Shown: positions 42,292-50,708 of the stretch, one piece after another
Layout of the letters: every line of letters begins with the position of its first letter
Numbering within the stretch: the first letter of the stretch is position 1
Assembly (NCBI RefSeq): GCF_900108335.1
Contig: NZ_FNVT01000006.1
Location: 248,001 to 312,000, forward strand
Origin: Nonomuraea solani
GTDB taxonomy: Bacteria > Actinomycetota > Actinomycetes > Streptosporangiales > Streptosporangiaceae
DNA length: 64,000 nt
Direction of reading: 5' to 3'
Notes under the pieces: generated by a model
What the model was told of the DNA's origin: nothing
The model's database searches: none
What the model saw: the letters and a program-made list of their open reading frames with translations, nothing else
Program-made: the position numbers and the translations under genes

Positions 42292-42651
42292 GTGGCCGAG
42301 CCGAATCGTCGCAAGATTCTGTACGCGGACATTGTCGCCGCGCTCTTACTGGCCGGCACCGGCGCTTTGTTCCTGGCCGCTCGCGAGGTGCCGGCCATCG
42401 GCCGGATCGCGACGGTGCTGAACCTGATGGCGCAGGCGTGTGCCGTCGGCGCGGCATTCCTGCTGCTCGCGGCACTCTGGCGGCGGCCCGGCTCCGGCAC
42501 ATTCCTGCTGAACCCGGTCGCGAATGAACACGACATTTCCCAGGGGGCCATTCGAGCCCTTCACTGGAAACTCCTGCTCCTTCGCCCGGTCGTCAGCATC
42601 GTTATTCTGCAAGCCGCGCTGACCGCCCTGTCGGCGGTCCTCCCCCTCTGA
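42292..42651 (+). CDS. Small membrane protein, unknown
   Basis: A 119-residue protein with three membrane segments (ILYADIVAALLLAGTGALFLAA; IATVLNLMAQACAVGAAFLLLAALW; WKLLLLRPVVSIVILQAALTALSAVL). No family recognised. The GTG at 42292 has TACGGT 6 nt upstream. It sits 24 bp after the DUF3500 gene. Confidence 0.7.
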   Translation: MAEPNRRKILYADIVAALLLAGTGALFLAAREVPAIGRIATVLNLMAQACAVGAAFLLLAALWRRPGSGTFLLNPVANEHDISQGAIRALHWKLLLLRPVVSIVILQAALTALSAVLPL

Positions 42652-42734
42652 ATGAGGTCTTCCCAGAGCCGCTCCTGGGTGCTCGCACCACGCCGGCGCG
42701 GGCTACCACCTTGGCCGGTGGCTATTCTGCTCGC

Positions 42735-43517
42735 GTGATCACTGACGCGGAGCTGGCGGTGCGGGCGGCCCGGGCGGGGGCCTCCGTGGTGCGCGACCTG
42801 TACGGGACCTCGCTGGCACGGTTCGAGAAGTCCGCCGGTGACTTCGCCACGACCGCCGACGTCGAGGCGGAGAAGGTCATCCTCGACGTCATCCGGGCCG
42901 CCCGGCCGGCGGACGCCGTGACCGGTGAGGAGAGCGGGCGCACGGGTGCGGCGGGGATCGACCGGATGTGGCTGGTCGATCCCTTGTGCGGCACGCTGAA
43001 CTACGCCGTACGGAACATGCTGGTCGCGGTGAACGTCGCCCTGCGGACCGGGAACGGCGTCACCGTGGCGGCGACCGCCGATCCGTTCGCCGGTGAGGTG
43101 TTCTGGACGGACGGTGAGCGCGCCTGCCTCCGCGAGGGCGACGGCGACGTGGACCTCACGCCGTCGCCCGAGTCACGGCTGGTGGACGTCAACCTCGATC
43201 TGCCGTTCCCGAACGCGCCGGGCTTCCGTGCGGCCCACCTGCTCGCCGGCCCGGCGTTCGCCGAACGGTTCCGGCCGCGCGTCGTGTCCACCACCCTGGC
43301 GCTGGCCTGGGTCGCAGCCGGCCGGCGGGCCGCCTACGTGACCGACGGCCACCTGCGCGACAGCGTGCACTTCTCCAGCGGCATCGCCCTGTGCCAGGCG
43401 GCCGGATGCGTGGTGACCGACCTGCGTGGCCGGCCACCGCACACGGGCGCGGGCGGGCTGGTCGCGGCGGCCGATCAGGAGACGCACGCCGCCCTGCTCA
43501 CGATGATCGGGCGGTAG
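42735..43517 (+). CDS. Inositol monophosphatase-family protein with altered metal ligands
   Basis: A 260-residue protein of the IMPase fold. GEESG (Glu65/66) and WLVDPLCGTLNYA (Asp82...Cys85) match motifs 1 and 2, but the usual DPLDGT has become DPLCGT: the second Asp ligand is Cys85. The late WDxAAG motif reads VHFSSG, so that Asp is His212. Two of the usual Mg ligands are therefore changed, leaving Glu65 and Asp82. It may bind another metal, act on a different substrate, or be inactive. The GTG at 42735 has TATTCT exactly 6 nt upstream. The last 20 bp overlap the convergent methyltransferase gene. Confidence 0.85.
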   Translation: MITDAELAVRAARAGASVVRDLYGTSLARFEKSAGDFATTADVEAEKVILDVIRAARPADAVTGEESGRTGAAGIDRMWLVDPLCGTLNYAVRNMLVAVNVALRTGNGVTVAATADPFAGEVFWTDGERACLREGDGDVDLTPSPESRLVDVNLDLPFPNAPGFRAAHLLAGPAFAERFRPRVVSTTLALAWVAAGRRAAYVTDGHLRDSVHFSSGIALCQAAGCVVTDLRGRPPHTGAGGLVAAADQETHAALLTMIGR

Positions 43518-44508
43518 CCTGGAGAAGGCTCGCGCCCGCGCCCAGCTCCGTGACCTCGCGCAGTTCCAGGTCGGCCTGGGCGAAGAGCTCGGCGTACTCC
43601 CGCCGGCTCCGCTCCGAGCCGCCGTTGAAGATGGCCAGCATCCGCAGGTCCAGGTCCTTGCCCAGGTGCGGCTCCGCGTCGTCGGGCAGGACCACCTCCA
43701 GGACCAGGACGCGCCCGCCGGGGTTCATCGCGGCCCGGACATTCCGCAGGATCCGTACGGCGTCGTCCTGGCCCCAGTTGTGCAGGACGCTGGCCAGCAG
43801 GTAGACGTCGCCGCCCGCGGGCACCGAGTCGAAGAAGCTCCCGGCCACCGTCTCGCACCGGTCGGCCAGGCCCTCCGCCGCGAACAGTTCCCCGGCGTGG
43901 CCCACCACGTGGTCGAGGTCGAAGAGGATGCCCCGCATGCCGGGGTTGGCGCGCAGGACGGTGGCCAGGATCGAGCCTTTGCCGCCGGCGACGTCCACCA
44001 TGGTGCCGACGCCGGTGAAGTCGTGGCGCGCGACCAGGCCGCTCGTGAACACCTCGGCCCTGGTGGTCATGTAGTCGTCGAAAATGCGGCTGATCTCGGG
44101 ATTTCCGGCCAGGTGGTCGTACAGCTCGCCATATTTCGCGATAAATGCGGACTTGCCGTGGCGTACCGTTTCCGGGAGTTTGCCCATCGCGTACCAGAAG
44201 CTCTCCTCGCCCAGCATGCGCAGCCCGGAGCGGATCGAGCCGGGCGCGTCCGAGCGGAGCGCCGCGCCCTCACCGGTGAGTTCATAGCGGCCGGCGCCGG
44301 CGGCACGGACGACGCCGATGCTCTCCAGCTCGCGCAGCACCCGGCGGAGCGCCGGGGTGTGCGCGCCGCACCTGGCGGCGAGCTCTTCCGCGTCGAGCGG
44401 CCCGTCCGCGAGCTGGTCGGCCACGCCCAGCTCCGCCATGGTCAACAGGGCGGCGAAGCGGGAAATGCCGGAAACCGCCTCCCAGAGGAGGTTGTCAGAT
44501 GACGGCAT
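43498..44508 (-). CDS. O-methyltransferase (AdoMet, plant/bacterial small-molecule type)
   Basis: A 336-residue enzyme with an N-terminal dimerising winged helix (RFAALLTMAELGVADQLADGPLDAEELAARCGAHTPALRRVLRELESIGVV) and a C-terminal SAM domain: MVDVAGGKGSILATVL, ILFDLDHVV, GDVYLLASVLHNWGQDDAVRILRN, and the GGRVLVLEVVLPDD strand. This is the class that methylates polyketide and aromatic hydroxyls; the catalytic His is in SVLHNW. It starts 4 bp after the binding-protein stop, so the two are one transcript, an odd pairing. The substrate is unknown. Confidence 0.9.
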   Translation of the reverse strand: MPSSDNLLWEAVSGISRFAALLTMAELGVADQLADGPLDAEELAARCGAHTPALRRVLRELESIGVVRAAGAGRYELTGEGAALRSDAPGSIRSGLRMLGEESFWYAMGKLPETVRHGKSAFIAKYGELYDHLAGNPEISRIFDDYMTTRAEVFTSGLVARHDFTGVGTMVDVAGGKGSILATVLRANPGMRGILFDLDHVVGHAGELFAAEGLADRCETVAGSFFDSVPAGGDVYLLASVLHNWGQDDAVRILRNVRAAMNPGGRVLVLEVVLPDDAEPHLGKDLDLRMLAIFNGGSERSRREYAELFAQADLELREVTELGAGASLLQATARSS

Positions 44509-44512
44509 TCGC

Positions 44513-45496
44513 TCAGCCGTCCGTCTGCGCCGCGATGACCGACTTCACGTCGATCGGGCTCTTCAGGTACTTGTACTCGAGCATGAGGTCGGCCACCTTC
44601 TGCAGCCTGTTGGCGCTCAGCGCGCTCGGGTAGGTGCCCAGGGTGATGACCGAGGCGGTCTTCGCGTCGATCCTCGTGTACTTGGGCAGCATCGCCTCGA
44701 TCTCCTTGCGGTCGTTCGAGGCGAGTTCCTGCGCCTTGGCGATGGCCCGCTGGAAGGCGGCCAGCGTCTTCGGATACTTCTGGACCCAGTCGTCACTGGC
44801 CATCCAGCCCGCGATCGGCAGGTCCTCGGTCTGGCCCGTCATGGTGTCGGCGATCTTGCGGAAGCCCAGCTTGCTCTGGGTGGCGGTGATGAACGGCTCG
44901 GTGATCCAGGCGGCGTCGGCCTGCCCGGTCTGGAGCGCGTTGCCCATTTCAGGGAAAGGCTTCTCGGCGTACTTCACGTCCTTCTCGGTGAGACCCGCCA
45001 CCTTCAGCTGCGTCTCGACTGCGAGCGTGGCGATGTTCCTGAAGTTGTTCACCAGGATGGTCTTGTCCTTGAGGTCCGCCACCGTCTTGATCGGCGAATC
45101 CTTCGGGACCATGATGTTGTACGCGTTCGGCCCCGCCTGGTACATGTCCGCGACGAGCTTGAACTTCTTTCCCTGGCTCACCGCCAGGAAGGTCGAGACA
45201 TAGTTGGTCTGGGAGATGTCCAGCGCACCGCTCTCGATCTGCGGGCCGGCCGCCGCACCACCGGTGATGGGGATCGCCTCGACCGTCAGGCCCTCATCCT
45301 TGAAAAAGCCTTTGGCGATGGCGATGTGCAGGGAGGCGGGGTCGGGAATCGGCATGGCGCCGACCTTGATGGTGGGCTTCTCCAAGCCATTGCCACCCGA
45401 TGAGGCGGCGGACCCGCCGTTTCCACTGCAGCCGGCGATTAACAGCGTGGCTGCGATGCCGAGCATGAGGGTGCGGCGCCGCACTTTGCGGGTCAT
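44513..45496 (-). CDS. Orphan ABC binding lipoprotein, NMT1/SsuA-THI5 type
   Basis: A 327-residue solute-binding lipoprotein. The lipobox is LIAGC with Cys23. KVGAMPIPDPASLHIAIAKGFFKDEGLTVEAIPITGGAAAGPQIESGALDISQTNYVSTFLAV matches the NMT1/SsuA family, which binds sulfonates, nitrate, taurine or thiamine precursors. No permease or ATPase gene is nearby; an O-methyltransferase follows in the same unit. The ribosome binding site is GGAG. The ligand is unknown. Confidence 0.9.
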   Translation of the reverse strand: MTRKVRRRTLMLGIAATLLIAGCSGNGGSAASSGGNGLEKPTIKVGAMPIPDPASLHIAIAKGFFKDEGLTVEAIPITGGAAAGPQIESGALDISQTNYVSTFLAVSQGKKFKLVADMYQAGPNAYNIMVPKDSPIKTVADLKDKTILVNNFRNIATLAVETQLKVAGLTEKDVKYAEKPFPEMGNALQTGQADAAWITEPFITATQSKLGFRKIADTMTGQTEDLPIAGWMASDDWVQKYPKTLAAFQRAIAKAQELASNDRKEIEAMLPKYTRIDAKTASVITLGTYPSALSANRLQKVADLMLEYKYLKSPIDVKSVIAAQTDG

Positions 45497-45896
45497 TTGA
45501 GGGTTCTCCTAACAGAGGATGCCGGTGGTGGTCGGTATCGCGGCAACGAGCGTGAAGAGTACCGAAGGTGAGGACGATGCTGAAGCGCGATGGACGACGT
45601 TCTCTTGCATTTCTCTGCAAATGTATTTCGTCACCAGGCGGAACGGCCCGCATACCGCCTAATGGACCGGCGACCCCGGGGACGAACCTTTTGGTCACCG
45701 TGCGTGACGATTGGAGAGATCTGAAAAGGTTTATTTCTTTAGTACCTCCGGACTGTTGGCCAATTAATGAGGTTTGTGGTCGAATTGCGCCGGAGCTTGC
45801 CCGCGTTCATTTCAGCGGCGCCGGAGCGTTCAGTCAGCGGTGTGAAGTCTCCCGAGGCGGGCCGTCGGGAGATGTCTGCCATCGGTAAGGACAAAG
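45497..45896. promoter_or_regulatory. 400-bp divergent region
   Basis: No gene. It separates the binding lipoprotein (-) from the kinase gene (+). It contains an inverted repeat TTGCA-6-TGCAA at about 45606-45621, a candidate operator. The rest looks empty. Confidence 0.4.
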
Positions 45897-48734
45897 ATGA
45901 CCCAAGTTGGTCGTGCCAGCGTTCCCGTTCAGCAGGAACGGTTCGAGGCCGACGAGAAGCCGGCGGAGCCGGTTCCCACGCACGGGAACCGGATGGCGCT
46001 GCGGAACTGGCGCGTGCGCACCCGCCTCATCACGCTCATCGCCATTCCGACCCTGGTCGCCGTGATCCTCGGCGCGATGCGGGTCGGCATCTCGATCAGC
46101 AGCGCGGAGCAGAACCAGCGCATCAGCAACGTGGGCTCCCTCGTGGCGCAGCTCGGCGAGCTGTCTCGCGAGGTGGCGCTCGAACGTGACCTCTCCGCGC
46201 ACTTCGTCGCCTCCAACCGGGCGCCGACGCAGCTTGAGCGGCTCACGGACCAGCGGAAGATCGTCGACGCCAGCGTGCAGCGCACGACCGCGGCCGCCAC
46301 GCAGGCCGAGGACTCGCTGTCCGACCTGGGCCGCAGGAAGCTGGCCATCGTCCGCACCCGGCTGACCCAGCTCGCCTCGCTGCGCGACACCGTGTCCGGG
46401 AACGCCTCGCAACTGCCGCCGCTGCCGACGATGGAGAAGTACTCCGAAGTCATCGACGACATGCTGCAGTTGTACGACGAGGTGGCGCAGGGCTCGACGG
46501 ACGAGCAACTGATCGCCACCAGCGCGGCGCTGCGGGCCGTCGCCCGCTCCGAGGAGGAGGCCGCCAAGCTCCGCGGGCTGCTGACGATCGCGCTCGTCAA
46601 GGGGGCGTTCGAAGAGCCCGAGCTCAAGGCGTTCCTCGACGCGCGCTCCAACCGCGCCAGTGAGCGCGCCGCGTTCCGCGCCGTGGCCACGCTGGCGCAG
46701 CGGCAGTTCCACGACAACACGGTCACCAGCGTGGAGGTCGGCCGGGGCGAGTTCTACATCAACCGGGCCGTCTTCCTCGCCAACGCCGGTCTGCCCCTCC
46801 GGCGGCTCGACGCCTCGACCTCCAACGACGTCACCCTGTGGTTCAACGCCATCAGCGACACCGTCAACCGGCTGCACACCGTGCAGCGGTCGCTGCTGGA
46901 GCAGGTCGGCACCCGGAGCGCCGACATCCAGTCGAGCGACCGGTCCGCGGCCACGCTGAACATCATCGTCGTCGCCGCGCTGCTGCTCCTCGTCCTCGGC
47001 ATCACCGCGGTCATGGCCCGCTCGCTCGTCCGGCCGCTCAGGCGGCTGCGCGGGGACGCGCTCATGATCGCCAGCCAGAGCCTGCCCGAGCTCGTGCAGC
47101 AGCTCCGTACCAGCGAGGTCGACGCCAAGCAGCTCCAGGTTCCGCCGATCGCCATCTCCTCCAAGGACGAGATCGGTGAAGTGGCGCGGGCGTTCGACGA
47201 GGTCCACCGCGAGGCGGTCCGGCTGGCGGGCGAAGAGGCCCACCTGCGCAGCAACGTCAACGCCATGTTCGTGAACCTGTCGCGCCGCAGCCAGACGCTG
47301 GTGGAGCGGCAGATCACCCTGATCGACGGCCTGGAGCAGGGCGAGCAGGACGAGCAGCGGCTCGGCAACCTGTTCAAGCTGGACCACCTGGCCACCCGCA
47401 TGCGGCGCAACAGCGAGAACCTGCTGGTCCTCGCCGGCCAGGAGCCGCCCCGCCGCTGGAGCAAGCCCGTCCAGCTCGTGGACGTCGTGCGCGCCTCGCT
47501 GTCGGAGGTCGAGAACTACGAGCGCGTCGTGCTCCAGGTGCCCGACGCCGTCTCCGTGGCCGGGCAGGCCGTCAACGACATCATCCACCTGCTGGCCGAG
47601 CTGGTGGAGAACGCGCTGTCGTTCTCGCCGCGGGAGGCCCAGGTGACGGTGTCGGGCAGCCGGATCGACGGCGGCGGCGTGATGCTGGCCATCAGTGACG
47701 CCGGCATCGGCATGACGCAGGAGGAGCTGGCCCACGCCAACGACCGCCTCATGAACGCCCCCACCGTGGACGTCTCGGTGTCCCGGCGGATGGGCCTGTT
47801 CGTGGTCGCCCGTCTGGCGCACCGCCACGGCGTCCGGGTGCAGTTGCGCCCGCACGAGTCCGGTGGGCTCACCGCGATGGTCCTGATGCCCGAGACGCTG
47901 CTCGCCACGCAGGCGCCCGCCTACGCCGGTGGCTCCCCCGACGCCTTCCAAGCCCCGCCGCCGCAGTGGGGCTCGTACCAGATGGGCCCGGGGCACCCGT
48001 CGTATCCGTCCAGCCCGTCCGGCTCCTGGCTCGCGCCCGAGCGCGGGGCGGAATCCGGCGACTGGCCGTCCGTGCCGCGCACCGCCCAGCCGGCGCCGCG
48101 CGCCCCCGAGCCGTCCGACTGGCCGTCCGTCCCGCGCACCGCGGAGCCCAGCCCGTACGGGTACGCCGACAGCGGCTCGTACGGCTCCGCCGACACGTGG
48201 ACGCCACCGAGGAACCGGCAGAACCTGCCCGGCGACGACACCTTCCTCCCCAGGCGCCGCAACCTGAGCGAGCCGCAGCAGCGGCCGTCCGGCTACGACT
48301 TCCCCGAGACCGCGTCCGCGGCCACCGGCCCCATCCCCGCCGCCAAGGCGGGCTCCGACGAGTACCTGCCGATCTACGCCTCGATCGAGTCGGCCTGGTT
48401 CGAGCAGGGCGCGGCGAGCTGGGGCTCGGCCGACGCCGGATGGCACGCGGCCAAGGCCGCCGCGGAGCCGGTACGCGACGGCGTGACCTCCACCGGGCTG
48501 CCCAAGCGGGTCCCCAAGGCCAACCTGGTGCCCGGCGCGGCCTCCACGCCCGGCCCCGCCGCCGCGTCCGCCGGCCCCGCCGCGACCGGTGACGTCACGC
48601 CGATGCCGCCCGTCTCGGCGGACCGGGTCCGCAGCCGCCTGGCCAGCTTCCAGCAGGGCTACCGGTCGGCTCGCGACGACATCAGCATGGGTAAGACCAC
48701 GTCCGACCCGACGAACCGAGGCCAGGGCACATGA
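45897..48734 (+). CDS. CvnA-like sensor histidine kinase (conservon), nitrate-sensor-like input
   Basis: A 945-residue membrane kinase. TM1 near 44-61 (LITLIAIPTLVAVILGAM), extracytoplasmic helical region (62-352) of the NIT type, TM2 near 354-375 (IIVVAALLLLVLGITAVMA), HAMP (375-430), a DHp-like segment LFKLDHLATRMRRNSENLLVL (His497), and HATPase motifs LLAELVENALSFSP, ISDAGIGM and RRMGLFVVARLA. The last 265 residues are a low-complexity Pro/Ser/Gly tail. This is the CvnA family of actinobacterial conservons. It overlaps the CvnB-like gene (ATGA), but CvnC (DUF742) and CvnD (GTPase) are absent. The ribosome binding site is AAGGA. Confidence 0.9.
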   Translation: MTQVGRASVPVQQERFEADEKPAEPVPTHGNRMALRNWRVRTRLITLIAIPTLVAVILGAMRVGISISSAEQNQRISNVGSLVAQLGELSREVALERDLSAHFVASNRAPTQLERLTDQRKIVDASVQRTTAAATQAEDSLSDLGRRKLAIVRTRLTQLASLRDTVSGNASQLPPLPTMEKYSEVIDDMLQLYDEVAQGSTDEQLIATSAALRAVARSEEEAAKLRGLLTIALVKGAFEEPELKAFLDARSNRASERAAFRAVATLAQRQFHDNTVTSVEVGRGEFYINRAVFLANAGLPLRRLDASTSNDVTLWFNAISDTVNRLHTVQRSLLEQVGTRSADIQSSDRSAATLNIIVVAALLLLVLGITAVMARSLVRPLRRLRGDALMIASQSLPELVQQLRTSEVDAKQLQVPPIAISSKDEIGEVARAFDEVHREAVRLAGEEAHLRSNVNAMFVNLSRRSQTLVERQITLIDGLEQGEQDEQRLGNLFKLDHLATRMRRNSENLLVLAGQEPPRRWSKPVQLVDVVRASLSEVENYERVVLQVPDAVSVAGQAVNDIIHLLAELVENALSFSPREAQVTVSGSRIDGGGVMLAISDAGIGMTQEELAHANDRLMNAPTVDVSVSRRMGLFVVARLAHRHGVRVQLRPHESGGLTAMVLMPETLLATQAPAYAGGSPDAFQAPPPQWGSYQMGPGHPSYPSSPSGSWLAPERGAESGDWPSVPRTAQPAPRAPEPSDWPSVPRTAEPSPYGYADSGSYGSADTWTPPRNRQNLPGDDTFLPRRRNLSEPQQRPSGYDFPETASAATGPIPAAKAGSDEYLPIYASIESAWFEQGAASWGSADAGWHAAKAAAEPVRDGVTSTGLPKRVPKANLVPGAASTPGPAAASAGPAATGDVTPMPPVSADRVRSRLASFQQGYRSARDDISMGKTTSDPTNRGQGT

Positions 48735-49156
48735 ACGACCTGAGCTACATGGCGTACGAGGTCGACTGGCTGATCAGCGAGTTCGTCGGCATGGTCCCGG
48801 GGATCGCGCACGCCGTCGTCTTCTCCTGCGACGGCCTGCCGCTGGCGGCGTCCTCGGGCTTTCCCGTCGCCCGGGCCGACCACCTGGCCGCGATCACGGC
48901 CGGGCTGGTGGGCCTGTCGTGGGCCGCGGCCAGGGCGCTCAGCGGGGGTGAGGTCGTCCAGAGCGTGGTGGAGATGGGGAACGGCATGATGCTGATCACC
49001 ATGTCGATCAGTGACGGGGCCTGCCTGGCCGTGCTCGCCGAGCCCGACAGCGACCTGGCGCTCGTCGCGTACCACATGACGCTCATGGCGGACCGCACGG
49101 GCCAGGTGCTGACTCCGGCCGTACGCGATCATCTGCGTGCCAGCCTGACCAGGTGA
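48731..49156 (+). CDS. CvnB-like roadblock/LC7 protein
   Basis: A 141-residue roadblock-fold protein: YEVDWLISEFVGMVPGIAHAVVFSCDGLPLAASSGFPVARADHLAAITAGLVGLSWAA is the family core. In conservons it partners with CvnA and a small GTPase (CvnD), usually through CvnC. Here it is coupled to the kinase gene but is the last conservon gene. Confidence 0.92.
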   Translation: MNDLSYMAYEVDWLISEFVGMVPGIAHAVVFSCDGLPLAASSGFPVARADHLAAITAGLVGLSWAAARALSGGEVVQSVVEMGNGMMLITMSISDGACLAVLAEPDSDLALVAYHMTLMADRTGQVLTPAVRDHLRASLTR

Positions 49157-49240
49157 TCTGAATGCGAGCCTGCGGGCGCGACCCGACAGGGCTAGCATCA
49201 CTGCTTCTTGCCAACTGAATCATGAAAGGGAGACGCACCC

Positions 49241-50200
49241 ATGCGCACGCACCTGGTCATCGAGCGGCTTGATCGGGTTCCCGTGAAGGTGTCGCTGGCC
49301 CCAGGACTGTCCATGCTGGCGCTGATCAGCGACGCGCTGTCGGGCAGGGAAAGGGGCGCGCCCGAGCGATGGCGGCGACGGCTGCGCTCCGCCGTGCTGT
49401 CACCCGACGAAATGGTGGTGCAGTCGCTGGCCTCACCCGGCTCCAGCGTGCTGCCCGACTTCCTGCTCCCCGGTGACGTCAGCCGGGATCTGGACGTTCC
49501 GACGCAGCTCGAAATGCTGCGCGACCTGCCGGCCGACACGTTACGACACGAGCTGCAGTCCATGTCGAACGGGCAGCCGCCGCCCCACTGGCAGCCCGCG
49601 CTGAAGGCCCCCCGCCGCTGGGTGCACGGCTACGCCGATCTCGTGGAGCAGGCGTGGTCGGCCATGCATCCGGAGTGGCAGCAGGCCCGCGCCCTGTTCG
49701 ATCGCGAGGTCGAGCGGGTCGCGGTGGCCAGCGCCCGCGGCGCGCTCGACGTCGTGCTCGACGACCTGCACGTCGACTGCACCTTCCGCGAGGGCACGTG
49801 GAGCCTGCCCGACTACGAACCGCAGGAGTACTCCATCGAAGGCAAGGGCCTGGTGCTGATGCCGATGCTGGCCGGGCCGAACGCGATCATGGCCCATCTG
49901 GACGGCCCGGACTTCGTGTGGATCGGCTACTCCTTACCCCACCCGACGACACCCCGGGCCACCGAGGAACAGCTCGGTTTCCTCTTCGGCGACGCGCGGG
50001 CGACCATCCTGATCAGCGTCGACCAGCCGCTGTCGATGGGCGTGCTGGCCCGGCGCATCAAGTGTCATCCCAGCGTGATCACCTACCACTGCAACCGCCT
50101 CGAATCGGCGGGACTGGTCAACCGGCGGCGCGAGGGCAGGGAGATCTACGTCTCCCGGACCGAGCGCGGCACCGCACTGCTCAATCTCTTCAGCTCCTGA
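49241..50200 (+). CDS. ArsR/MarR-like winged-helix regulator with large N-terminal domain
   Basis: A 319-residue protein. The C-terminal 75 residues form a winged helix (ILISVDQPLSMGVLARRIKCHPSVITYHCNRLESAGLVNRRREGREIYVSRTERGTALLNLF). The N-terminal 230 residues (DRVPVKVSLAPGLSMLALISDALSG ...) match the ArsR-family regulators of actinomycetes with a DUF5937-like input. Targets unknown. An AAAGGGAG ribosome binding site precedes the ATG. The conservon B gene is 84 bp upstream. Confidence 0.8.
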   Translation: MRTHLVIERLDRVPVKVSLAPGLSMLALISDALSGRERGAPERWRRRLRSAVLSPDEMVVQSLASPGSSVLPDFLLPGDVSRDLDVPTQLEMLRDLPADTLRHELQSMSNGQPPPHWQPALKAPRRWVHGYADLVEQAWSAMHPEWQQARALFDREVERVAVASARGALDVVLDDLHVDCTFREGTWSLPDYEPQEYSIEGKGLVLMPMLAGPNAIMAHLDGPDFVWIGYSLPHPTTPRATEEQLGFLFGDARATILISVDQPLSMGVLARRIKCHPSVITYHCNRLESAGLVNRRREGREIYVSRTERGTALLNLFSS

Positions 50201-50259
50201 CCCGCGTTTCTGCGACCGGCCGAAGGATGTCGGGCGACGCGCCTGCCGAGATAGACTGC

Positions 50260-50287
50260 GCGCAGATAATCTGCGCACAGATTAATC
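50260..50287. promoter_or_regulatory. MarR operator candidate
   Basis: GCGCAGAT-A-ATCTGCGC (50260-50276) is a perfect palindrome, followed by CAGATTAATC containing GATTAATC (50280-50287). The sites sit 16-43 bp upstream of the SRPBCC gene of an SRPBCC-MarR operon. Confidence 0.6.
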
Positions 50288-50302
50288 GTGAAGGAGCGCG
50301 AG

Positions 50303-50707
50303 ATGTACGCCTACGAACACGCCCTCGACACCACCGCCCCCGCCGCCGCCGTCTGGGCCCGCTACGCCGCCGTCAACGACTGGACCGCCTGGGACACCGG
50401 CCTGCTCCAGGTCGACCTGGAGGGCCCCTTCGAGGTGGGCACCGAGGGCACCATGACCCCCGCGGGCCAGCACACCGTCCGGTTCCGCATCGTCGAGCTG
50501 GTCACCAACGAGCTGTTCACCGACGAGACCGTCGTCGCGGGAATGACCCTGCGCTTCATCCACCGGCTGACGGAGACCGAAACCGGCACCCGCGTCGTCC
50601 ACCGCGTCGAGATCACCGGCCCGGGCGCCGAGCAGATCGGCCCGGCGGTCACCTCTGACGTCCCCGAGGCCATGGCCGCCCTGGTCAAGCTGGCCGAGGA
50701 GTCCTGA
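50303..50707 (+). CDS. SRPBCC-fold protein
   Basis: A 134-residue small START-like protein: YEHALDTTAPAAAVWARYAAVNDWTAWDTGLLQVDLEGPFEVGTEGTM is the SRPBCC start, and the usual long C-terminal helix closes the pocket. It binds a hydrophobic ligand or aids a modifying enzyme; none is nearby. The ATG at 50303 is chosen over 50288 because AAGGAG lies 7-8 nt upstream. It precedes the MarR gene by 1 bp. Confidence 0.85.
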   Translation: MYAYEHALDTTAPAAAVWARYAAVNDWTAWDTGLLQVDLEGPFEVGTEGTMTPAGQHTVRFRIVELVTNELFTDETVVAGMTLRFIHRLTETETGTRVVHRVEITGPGAEQIGPAVTSDVPEAMAALVKLAEES

Positions 50708-50708
50708 G

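Noticed and set aside
34867-45496. Secondary-metabolite cluster led by the SARP regulator
   Set aside because: Methyltransferases and reductase-like genes are scattered and in different orientations; no polyketide, peptide or terpene synthase is present.
45750-45896. Short frame upstream of the CvnA-like gene considered as a leader peptide
   Set aside because: No ribosome binding site and no recognisable pattern; it overlaps the kinase start in another frame.
45897-49156. Complete conservon with CvnC and CvnD
   Set aside because: The following genes are a winged-helix regulator and an SRPBCC/MarR pair; no DUF742 or GTPase sequence follows.
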